64,000 bases of DNA from Geodermatophilus africanus (GTDB lineage: Bacteria > Actinomycetota > Actinomycetes > Mycobacteriales > Geodermatophilaceae), in contig NZ_FNOT01000009.1 of NCBI RefSeq assembly GCF_900107105.1, positions 62,001 through 126,000 on the forward strand, given 5' to 3'. Position 1 is the first letter of the stretch; each line of letters begins with the position of its first letter. The position numbers and the translations under genes are program-made. Below, piece by piece: positions 57,882 through 64,000 of the stretch. Below the pieces are notes generated by a model, which saw only the letters and a list, made by a program, of their open reading frames with translations, was not told the origin of the DNA and did not search any database.

Positions 57882-59504
57882 GTGCCGTCAGCGACGCCGA
57901 CCGGCACCGTGGAGCGGCCCGCCGGGCCGCCGGGGCCGGCTGCCGCGCGCGCGTCCCGGTGGCGCCGGGTGGGTGGGCAGGTGGCATGGCGCACGCTGCT
58001 CGCGGTCGTCGCCGGGGTCCTGCTGCTGCTCGCCTTCCCCGGCGCCTCGCTGCCGCTGCTGGCGCCACTGGGCCCGGCCGTCCTGGCGCTGGCGGTCCAC
58101 GGGCAGCGGGCGCGCTCGGGCGCCTGGCTGGGCCTGGTGGCCGGCCTGACGTTCTTCGTGCCGCTGCTGTCGTGGAGCGGCATCTTCGTCGGCGCGCTGC
58201 CGTGGCTGGCCCTCGCCGGCTCGCAGGCGGTCTTCCTCGCCCTGCTCGGCGCGGCGACGGCCGCCACGTCGCGGCTGCCGCTGTGGCCGCTGTGGGCGGC
58301 GGCCCTGTGGGTGGGCCAGGAGGCGCTGCGCGGCCGGTTCCCGTTCGGCGGGTTCCCGTGGGGCCGGCTCGGGCTGAGCCAGACGGAGGGCCCGTTCCTG
58401 GCGTTCGCCGCCTACGGCGGGGTGCCGATGGTCGGGTTCGCCCTCGCGCTCACCGGCACCCTGCTGGCCGCCGCCGTGCTGGCCCTGCGCCGGGGCGGAC
58501 GGCGGGCCGCGGCGCTCACCGCGGTCGGCGCGCTGGCGGTGCCGGCCCTGGGTGGGCTGGCCTGGCTGCCGCTGCCCGGCTCCTCGCTGACCGCGGGCGG
58601 GCCGACCCGCACGGTCGCGGTCGTGCAGGGCGACGTCCCGCAGCCGGGCCTGGCGTTCAACGAGCGGCGCCGCGCGGTGCTGGACAACCACGTGCAGCAG
58701 ACGATCGGCCTCGCAGAGGCCGTGGCGGCGGGGGAGCAGCCGCAGCCCGACCTCGTCGTCTGGCCGGAGAACAGCTCCGACATCGACCCGTACCGCAACG
58801 ACGACGCCGCCCGGGAGATCAGCCGGGCCGCCGACGCGATCGGCGCACCGATCCTGGTGGGCGCCGTCGTCAGCGGGCCCGGGGAGTTCGTCAGCAACAC
58901 CGCGATCGTCTGGGAGCCCGGGAGCGGGCCCGGCGACACCTACGTCAAGCGGCACCCGGTGCCGTTCGGCGAGTACATCCCGGCCCGCGACTTCTTCCGC
59001 CTGTTCAGCGACAAGGTCGACCTGGTGCGCCGCGACTTCGCCGCGGGGGACGAAGTGGGCGTGCTGGAGCTGGGCGGGGCGCGGGTCGCCGACGTCATCT
59101 GCTTCGAGGTGGTCTACGACGGCCTGGTGCTCGACGCCGTCCGCGCGGGTGCGGGGATGCTCGTCGTCCAGACCAACAACGCCACCTTCGGCTACAGCGC
59201 CGAGAGCGAGCAGCAGGTCGCCGCGGCGCAGGTGCGGGCGGTGGAGTTCGGCCGGTCGGTGGCCCTGGCCTCCACCAGCGGCATCTCGGCGGTCATCGCC
59301 CCGGACGGCTCGGTGGCCGCGGCGTCGGGGCTGTTCGAGCCGGCCGTGTTCGTCGAGGAGATCGCGCAGCGCGACTCCCGCACGCTCGCCGAGCGGCTCG
59401 GTGCCGGGCCGGAGTGGCTGCTGAGTGCCCTGGGCGCCGGCGCGCTGCTGGCGGTGGCCGTGCCCGCGCTGCGCCGTCGCCGGACCCGCGGGGGAGCGGC
59501 GTGA
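57882..59504 (+). CDS. lnt: Apolipoprotein N-acyltransferase Lnt
   Basis: A 540-aa membrane enzyme that N-acylates the diacylglyceryl-Cys of lipoproteins. About six membrane spans (40-200) precede a periplasmic nitrilase domain with the catalytic triad Glu296 (VVWPENSSD), Lys356 (TYVKRHPVPFGEY) and Cys407 (VICFEVVYDG). A final span lies near 515-530. In M. tuberculosis this domain is fused to Ppm1; here the two are separate genes coupled by a 4-bp overlap. GTG 57882 follows GGGAGGCG. Confidence 0.94.
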   Translation: MPSATPTGTVERPAGPPGPAAARASRWRRVGGQVAWRTLLAVVAGVLLLLAFPGASLPLLAPLGPAVLALAVHGQRARSGAWLGLVAGLTFFVPLLSWSGIFVGALPWLALAGSQAVFLALLGAATAATSRLPLWPLWAAALWVGQEALRGRFPFGGFPWGRLGLSQTEGPFLAFAAYGGVPMVGFALALTGTLLAAAVLALRRGGRRAAALTAVGALAVPALGGLAWLPLPGSSLTAGGPTRTVAVVQGDVPQPGLAFNERRRAVLDNHVQQTIGLAEAVAAGEQPQPDLVVWPENSSDIDPYRNDDAAREISRAADAIGAPILVGAVVSGPGEFVSNTAIVWEPGSGPGDTYVKRHPVPFGEYIPARDFFRLFSDKVDLVRRDFAAGDEVGVLELGGARVADVICFEVVYDGLVLDAVRAGAGMLVVQTNNATFGYSAESEQQVAAAQVRAVEFGRSVALASTSGISAVIAPDGSVAAASGLFEPAVFVEEIAQRDSRTLAERLGAGPEWLLSALGAGALLAVAVPALRRRRTRGGAA

Positions 59505-60280
59505 GCCGGGGCCGGGTGCTGGTCGTCGTCCCGACCTACGACGAGGTGGAGAACCTCGAGCCGATCCTCGAGCGGTTGCACGCCAGCCTCCCCGAGGCGC
59601 ATGCCCTCGTGGTGGACGACGGCTCGCCGGACGGCACGGGGGAGCTGGCCGAGAAGCTGGCGGCCCTCGACCCGCGGGTGCACGTGCTGCGGCGGACCAC
59701 CAAGTCCGGCCTGGGCCCGGCCTACGTGGCCGGCTTCCGCTGGGGCCGGGACCGCGGCTACGACGTGCTCGTCGAGATGGACGCCGACGGCTCGCACCAC
59801 CCAGAGCAGCTGCCGGGGCTGTTGGCCGCGCTGGACGACGCCGACCTGGTGCTCGGGTCGCGCTACGTGCCCGGCGGCCGGGTGGAGGACTGGCCACTGC
59901 ACCGGCTGCTGCTCTCCCGCGGGGGCAACCTGTGGACCCGCTGGTCGCTGCGGCTGCCGCTGGCCGACGCCACCGGCGGCTTCCGGGCGGTGCGCGGCGA
60001 GCTGGTCGACCGGCTGCCCTTCGACGACGTGGCCAGCCAGGGCTACTGCTTCCAGGTCGACTGGGCGTGGCGGGCGGTCCGCGCCGGCGCCCGGGTGGTC
60101 GAGGTGCCGATCACCTTCACCGAGCGCACCTTCGGGCGGAGCAAGATGAGCCGCTCGATCGTTCAGGAGGCGTTGGTACGGGTCACCTGGTGGGGCCTGC
60201 AGGACCGGCTGCCGGTCCGGGCCCGCCGTCCCGTACCCGGACGAGCTCGCGATGGCAGGCGGTCGACCGGGGTCCGGTAG
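59501..60280 (+). CDS. ppm1: Polyprenol monophosphomannose synthase
   Basis: A 259-aa GT2 glycosyltransferase that moves mannose from GDP-mannose to polyprenyl phosphate, making the donor for lipoglycans and protein O-mannosylation. LVVVPTYDEVENLEPIL begins the GT-A fold. VVDDGSPDGTGELAE and LVEMDADGSHHPEQLP carry the acidic metal site. SRGGNLWTRWSLRLPLADATGGFRAV and ITFTERTFGRSKMSRSIVQEA are family-typical. There is no membrane anchor of its own; the neighbouring Lnt may supply one. It overlaps lnt by 4 bp. Confidence 0.94.
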   Translation: MSRGRVLVVVPTYDEVENLEPILERLHASLPEAHALVVDDGSPDGTGELAEKLAALDPRVHVLRRTTKSGLGPAYVAGFRWGRDRGYDVLVEMDADGSHHPEQLPGLLAALDDADLVLGSRYVPGGRVEDWPLHRLLLSRGGNLWTRWSLRLPLADATGGFRAVRGELVDRLPFDDVASQGYCFQVDWAWRAVRAGARVVEVPITFTERTFGRSKMSRSIVQEALVRVTWWGLQDRLPVRARRPVPGRARDGRRSTGVR

Positions 60281-60321
60281 GCGGACCCGGACCGCCGCCG
60301 CGTGCGGGCAGAGGGAGAACC

Positions 60322-60843
60322 GTGGGACACCGCGTGCGCGTGCTGGTCGGGCTGTGGGCGCTGGCCGAGGTCGTCGTCCTCGTCCTGGTCGCGTCGTGGA
60401 TCGGCGTGGGCTGGACGGTGCTGGCCACGCTGGCCACCACCGCCCTGGGGTGGGTGCTGCTGGCAAGGCAGGGCGCGAGGGCGCTGACCGAGCTGCGGGA
60501 GCGCGCCCGCGAGCGCCGGGCGCCGGGACGGGCCCTGGGCGACGCCGGGCTGATCGCCGTCGGCGGCCTGCTGGTGGTGCTGCCCGGCTTCCTGGGGGAC
60601 GTCGTCGGGCTGCTGTGCCTGCTGCCGCCGACGCGCTTCCTCGTGCGCGGGCTGCTGGGCCGCGTGGTGGCCTCCCGGCTGCCGGTGCAGCTGCGCGGGC
60701 CGGTGCGGGTGCGCAGTGCCCGCGCGGAGGGGCCCCTGGGCGGGCCGTCCGGCTCCGGCGCGCACGCGTCGCACTACGGGCGGCCGCTGGTCATCGAGGG
60801 CGAGGTCGTGCGGGACGAGCCGGTCCGCGACGACCGCCCCTGA
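60322..60843 (+). CDS. FxsA family membrane protein
   Basis: A 173-aa inner-membrane protein. Two spans cluster at 8-47 (VLVGLWALAEVVVLVLVASWIG, VLATLATTALGWVLLA) and another at 73-95 (DAGLIAVGGLLVVLPGFLGDVVGLLCLLPP), matching FxsA. E. coli FxsA protects cells from F-plasmid exclusion of phage T7; the general role is unknown. GAGGGAGAA lies 4 nt before GTG 60322. The gene belongs to the lnt-ppm group and ends at the hairpin before rbpA. Confidence 0.88.
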   Translation: MGHRVRVLVGLWALAEVVVLVLVASWIGVGWTVLATLATTALGWVLLARQGARALTELRERARERRAPGRALGDAGLIAVGGLLVVLPGFLGDVVGLLCLLPPTRFLVRGLLGRVVASRLPVQLRGPVRVRSARAEGPLGGPSGSGAHASHYGRPLVIEGEVVRDEPVRDDRP

Positions 60844-60919
60844 CCGGGCCCGCGCGTCCCGGTCGCGCGCCGGGCGGCTGGGGCCGGTCGGGTGACGGGC
60901 TCCCGGCCCTGGACGTGGA

Positions 60920-60950
60920 ACGGCCCCGGTGGGGATCCCACCGGGGCCGT
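60920..60950. terminator. Perfect 14-bp hairpin between fxsA and rbpA
   Basis: ACGGCCCCGGTGGG (60920-60933) and CCCACCGGGGCCGT (60937-60950) pair fully around a 3-nt loop. It lies between convergent genes and can stop both transcripts. Confidence 0.8.
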
Positions 60951-60972
60951 CCGCTGTCGTGCGGGTCCTTTG

Positions 60973-61317
60973 TCAGCTGGCGCGGGTCCGCCGGCCGCGG
61001 AGCACCTCGAGGCGCTCGGCCAGGACCTCCTCCAGGTCCTCCACCGAGCGGCGCTCCAGGAGCATGTCCCAGTGGGTCCGCGGTGGCTTGACCTTCTTCG
61101 GCGCGGGCTCGGTGCCACCGACCAGCTTGGCGGCCGCCCCGTCGAACTTGCACTCCCAGGTGTCGGGGAGCTCCGCGTCGTCCGCGAAGGGCACGGTGAA
61201 CAGGTGACCCGACGGGCACCGGTACTCCGCGTACTGCCGCTCGATCGGTGCGGTGTTCCGCTCGGTCTCGTAGCTCACGCTGCCCAGTCGGCTGCCCCGC
61301 AGGGAACGCTCGCCCAT
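60973..61317 (-). CDS. rbpA: RNA polymerase-binding protein RbpA
   Basis: A 114-aa actinobacterial protein that binds group 1/2 sigma factors and stabilises the open promoter complex. The N-terminal tail with GSRLGSVSYETE (8-19) is followed by the zinc-like core YRCPSGHLFTVPFADDAELPDTWECKFDG (33-60), a basic linker (KKVKPPRTHWDMLLERRS), and the sigma-interaction helix EDLEEVLAERLEVLRGRR. ATG 61317 has a GAGAGGA ribosome site. Its promoter is a sigma-R-like match at 61407-61432. Confidence 0.95.
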   Translation of the reverse strand: MGERSLRGSRLGSVSYETERNTAPIERQYAEYRCPSGHLFTVPFADDAELPDTWECKFDGAAAKLVGGTEPAPKKVKPPRTHWDMLLERRSVEDLEEVLAERLEVLRGRRTRAS

Positions 61318-61406
61318 GGCACACCGTCCTCTCGTGCTGGTGGTGTCGGTCCGGACTCACCGTCGCAGCAGGGATCTACCCACTGCACGGCGGGATCACA
61401 TGGACC

Positions 61407-61432
61407 AACGACAGAGTTCGCGGAGAGATTCC
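61407..61432 (-). promoter_or_regulatory. Sigma-R/SigH-type promoter upstream of rbpA
   Basis: On the minus strand GGAAT (61432-61428), 18 nt, then GTT (61409-61407). This matches the GGAAT-N18/19-GTT consensus of thiol-stress sigma factors. The transcript would have about an 83-nt leader before the rbpA ATG. The GGAAT lies inside the palindrome GATTCCGCGGAATC (61427-61440). Confidence 0.65.
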
Positions 61433-61529
61433 GCGGAATCGGTGCCACATCATCGCATGGGGTGGTAATGGGGGTGTCGACCACCCCCTCCGGGGGACAT
61501 GCAGATTGTCACCGGGCACCCTGGCGGCC

Positions 61530-62211
61530 GTGACGACACCGGGGGAGTGGGACGCCGAGGCCGAGCGGTTCGACGCCGAGCCGGACCAGGGGCTGACCGA
61601 CCCGGCGGTCCGCGGAGCGTGGCGGGCGCTCCTGGTCCCGCTGCTGCCGGCCGCGCCGGCGCGGGTGCTCGACGTCGGCTGCGGCACGGGCAGCCTCGCC
61701 GTCCTGCTGGCCGAGGACGGGCACGACGTCGTCGGGGTCGACTTCGCGCCGGCGATGGTGGCGCGCGCACGGGCCAAGGCCGCAGCCGCCGGCGTGGCGG
61801 TCGAGTTCCGGGTGGACGACGCCGCCGTCCCGGCGGTGCCGCCCGGGTCGGTCGACGTCGTGCTCTGCCGGCACGTGCTGTGGGCGCTGCCCGACCCCGC
61901 CGCGGCGCTGGCGCGCTGGACCGGGCTGCTGGCGCCGGGCGGGCGACTGCTCCTGGTCGAGGGGCGGTGGTCCACCGGCGGGGGACTGGCCGCGGCGGAG
62001 GTCGCCCGGCTGCTGGGGCACCGTCCGGCAGGAGGCCGACGTCGTCCCCCTGACCGACCCGGCGCTGTGGGGCGGTCCGGTGGACGACGAGCGCTTCCCG
62101 GTCCTCAGCCGCCGGTTGGGCCCGGGTCAGCGCAGCGCCAGCTGTCCCGGGCCGGCCGCGGTCGGCCCCAGCTGGCCCAGCACGTGGTGGCGCCGGCAGA
62201 GCACCTGGTAG
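61530..62211 (+). pseudogene. Class I SAM methyltransferase, frameshifted near its end
   Basis: From GTG 61530 the frame is good for about 165 codons: VLDVGCGTGSLAVLLAEDGHDVVGVD (SAM site), VVLCRHVLWALPDP, LLAPGGRLLLVEGRWSTGGG, up to EVARLLG. After that the same frame becomes Arg/Pro-rich and runs on with no stop. The expected tail appears in another frame: TVRQEADVVPLTDPALWGGP VDDERF (about 62025-62100), which ends at TAG 62209. One base near 62010-62030 is lost or gained. It could be a sequencing error. The tail overlaps thymidine kinase on the other strand. Confidence 0.65.
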
Positions 62212-62858
62212 TGCACCTCGGCGTCCCGCGCGTCGGGCGCGGGCGTGGGCGCGGTGTCGGCGACGACGACGGTCTCGCCCTCGCGCACCATCTCGCCGTC
62301 CACCACCCGGGCGTTGAGCAGCCCCGGCAGGCCGCACCAGCAGAGCACCTCGACCTGGATGCGCTGCACGTCGTCGGCGACCTCGAGCAGCCGCTGGGTG
62401 CCGGGGAACAGCCGCGCGCGGAAGTCGGTGGTCAGCCCGAACGCGTACACGTCGACGTGGGACTCGTCGACGAGCTCGGCGAGCTGGTCGACCTGCCCCG
62501 AGGTGAGGAACTGCGCCTCGTCGACGATCAGGTAGTCCACCCGGTGCCCGGCGGCCCAGTGGTCGCGCACCAGCAACCGCAGGTCGGTGCCGGCCGCCAC
62601 CTCGAGCGCCTCGCGGCACAGCCCCACCCGGGAGCTGATCTGCGGCTGCGCCGACCGGTCGCCCTGGGTCAGCAGCAGGCCCCGGCGTCCCTGCCGGCTC
62701 TGGTTGTGGTCGACCTGCAGGGCCAGCGTGGACTTGCCGCAGTCCATCGGCCCGTGGAAGAACCGCAGGTGCGCCGGTGCCGGGTGGCGGCGGCGGTCGC
62801 CGGCGGCGGGGACGGCGGACAGCAGCGGGGCGCCGTCCGGGTCGGTCAGGGGGGTCAC
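62127..62858 (-). CDS. tdk: Thymidine kinase (type II, zinc-containing)
   Basis: A 243-aa salvage kinase that makes dTMP. The P-loop is FFHGPMDCGKSTLAL (about 34-48), the second motif VDYLIVDEAQFLTSGQ, and VYAFGLTTDFRARLFPGTQ binds thymidine. The lasso domain has zinc ligands in VLCWCGLPG and LCRRHH. The length is normal for type II enzymes with a short N-terminal extension. GAGGAGGT lies 6 nt before GTG 62858, inside a leader almost identical to that of the RecD-like gene. Confidence 0.93.
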   Translation of the reverse strand: MTPLTDPDGAPLLSAVPAAGDRRRHPAPAHLRFFHGPMDCGKSTLALQVDHNQSRQGRRGLLLTQGDRSAQPQISSRVGLCREALEVAAGTDLRLLVRDHWAAGHRVDYLIVDEAQFLTSGQVDQLAELVDESHVDVYAFGLTTDFRARLFPGTQRLLEVADDVQRIQVEVLCWCGLPGLLNARVVDGEMVREGETVVVADTAPTPAPDARDAEVHYQVLCRRHHVLGQLGPTAAGPGQLALR

Positions 62859-62909
62859 CAGACCTCCTCGCTGGCGCTCGTCGCCCCTGCGCCACCGGGT
62901 GCTCCGCTC
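62859..62909 (-). promoter_or_regulatory. Shared 5' leader carrying the ribosome site of tdk
   Basis: GACGAGCGCCAGCGAGGAGG upstream of GTG, preceded by GAGCACCCGGTGGCGC. It is the second copy of the leader seen at 8397-8450. Confidence 0.45.
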
Positions 62910-62931
62910 ATCGGTGACCTCGCCGGCTCGG

Positions 62932-64000
62932 TCACAGACGCTCCGGGGGGGTGTTGCCCGCCGCGACCACCGCGCGGCGGATGGGCAGCGCGGCCAGCGC
63001 GACGAAGCCGGCCACGAAGAAGACCACGAGGCTGACGATGGCCAGCCGGTAGGACCCGGTCAGCTGGTAGGTCAGCCCGAACGCCAGCGGGCCGAGCCAG
63101 CTGGTGCCGCGGTCGCTGATCTCGTAGAAGCCGTAGTACTCGGCCTCCTTGCCCGCCGGGATGAGCTGGCTGAACAGTGACCGGGACAGCGCCTGGGTGC
63201 CGCCCTGCACCAGCCCGATGACGGCGGCCAGCGCGTAGAACTGCCCGACCGCCCCCGCCTGGAGGGAGAAGGCGGCCAGCAGGACGCCGATCCAGGCGAT
63301 CAGCGCGCCCAGGACGACCCGCTTGGCTCCGTAGCGGCCGGCCAGCCGCCCCAGGCCCAGCGCGCCGGCGATGGCCACCACCTGGACCATGAGGATCGCG
63401 CCGGTCAGCACCGACTGCTCCAGGCCCAGCTCCTCCGTGGCGTAGGTGGCCGACAGCGAGATGACGGTCTGCACGCCGTCGTTGAACAGCAGGTACGCGC
63501 CGAGGAACCACAGCGTCAGCGGGAAGGCCCGCATCTCGCGCATCGTCGTCGCCAGCTGGCGGAAGCCGCTGCGCGGCCGGTCCGGTGTGTCCCGCACCGG
63601 CCGGTTGCGCAGCCGGGAGACGGTGAAGACGGTGAACGCGCCCCACCACAGGCCCGCCGTGGCCAGGCAGATCCGCACCGCCTCGCCGGTGGTCAGCCCC
63701 AGGGACGGCGCCCCGAGCACCAGCCCCAGGTGGACGGCGAGCAGCAGCGCCCCGCCGACGTAGCCGAACGCCCAGCCGCGGCTGGAGACGGCGTCCCGCT
63801 CGTCCGGCCCGGCCAGGTCCGGGAGCCACGAGTAGTAGACGACGGTCGCCGCGCCGAAGCTGATGTTGGCGACGACGAACAGCGCCGCGCCGAGCAGGTA
63901 GCGGCCGTCGGCGACGAAGTACAGCCCGGTGGTGGCCAGCGCGCCGAGCGCAGCGAACCCGGCCAGCATCTCCCGCTTGCGCCCCGTCCGGTCGGCGACG
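62932..64000 (-). CDS. MFS transporter, Atg22/UMF1-like (5' end beyond the window)
   Basis: The visible 356 residues cover about nine or ten membrane spans of a major-facilitator permease. The cytoplasmic loop ADRTGRKREM at the window edge is the MFS motif A between spans 2 and 3, so the true start is outside. VVYYSWLPDLAGPDERDAVSSRGWAFGYVGG and SQLIPAGKEAEYYGFYEISDRGTSWLGP are typical of UMF1/Atg22-like permeases, which export amino acids in yeast. The substrate here is unknown. It lies 73 bp upstream of tdk on the same strand. Confidence 0.9.
   Translation of the reverse strand, partial: VADRTGRKREMLAGFAALGALATTGLYFVADGRYLLGAALFVVANISFGAATVVYYSWLPDLAGPDERDAVSSRGWAFGYVGGALLLAVHLGLVLGAPSLGLTTGEAVRICLATAGLWWGAFTVFTVSRLRNRPVRDTPDRPRSGFRQLATTMREMRAFPLTLWFLGAYLLFNDGVQTVISLSATYATEELGLEQSVLTGAILMVQVVAIAGALGLGRLAGRYGAKRVVLGALIAWIGVLLAAFSLQAGAVGQFYALAAVIGLVQGGTQALSRSLFSQLIPAGKEAEYYGFYEISDRGTSWLGPLAFGLTYQLTGSYRLAIVSLVVFFVAGFVALAALPIRRAVVAAGNTPPERL

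Overview
This is a very G+C-rich, gene-dense stretch of an actinobacterial chromosome. The Pup-proteasome system, mycothiol biosynthesis (mshC), RbpA, DUF3090/SCO1664-type proteins and abundant GTG starts all point to Actinomycetota. The gene content and the style of the intergenic repeats fit Geodermatophilaceae (Blastococcus, Modestobacter or Geodermatophilus) best; the family call is an inference.

Layout. The left end (1-9.5 kb) starts inside a tRNA-Leu(GAG) and carries an M20 peptidase, an SDR, a small methyltransferase, a secreted TAP-like hydrolase, a DUF2470 protein behind a 17/19 iron box (IdeR/DtxR type), a RecD-like helicase and an aldo/keto reductase. From 9.6 to 17 kb come uppP, the histidine phosphatase-DUF3090-SCO1664 trio, a frameshifted SnoaL-like gene, a VOC protein, a mycothiol-dependent isomerase-family gene divergent from mshC, and a dGTPase. 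From 17 to 26 kb are PAC2, metH, a HAD phosphatase, an amidohydrolase, a RecB-family nuclease and trmI.

The centre (26-46 kb) is the Pup-proteasome region: mpa, dop, pup, an endonuclease VII-like gene, prcB, prcA, a three-gene membrane/lipoprotein insert, pafA, a gene split by an in-frame TGA, a DUF3866 gene, pafB, pafC, a small membrane protein, tatA, tatC, a diacylglycerol-kinase-like gene and the Ski2-like helicase helY. Pup is tagged by PafA, removed by Dop, and delivers proteins to Mpa and the PrcAB core. PafB/PafC are WYL regulators of the DNA-damage response. Pup ends in Gly-Gly-Glu, so it should be ligation-ready without deamidation.

The right part (46.7-64 kb) has a 5'-3' exonuclease, a prolidase-like peptidase, an Lrp regulator, a deazaflavin-type nitroreductase, an Rv2578c-type radical SAM protein interrupted by a 345-residue intein exactly at its third cluster cysteine, an unrecognised 285-aa gene bracketed by 19-bp direct repeats in AT-rich DNA, a YbdK-type glutamate-cysteine ligase, an acyltransferase, a GNAT, an amidohydrolase, lnt-ppm-fxsA, rbpA behind a sigma-R-like promoter, a frameshifted methyltransferase, thymidine kinase and a truncated MFS transporter.

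Two themes cut across the window. Many genes have a TANNNT -10 box 6-8 nt before the start codon, which predicts leaderless mRNAs and settles several starts. A dispersed repeat (GAAGGACC...CTCGCAGGCTC...) sits in at least eight intergenic gaps, with one probable copy inside the RecD-like gene. Three genes appear broken (one in-frame stop, two frameshifts); real decay and sequence error cannot be told apart here.
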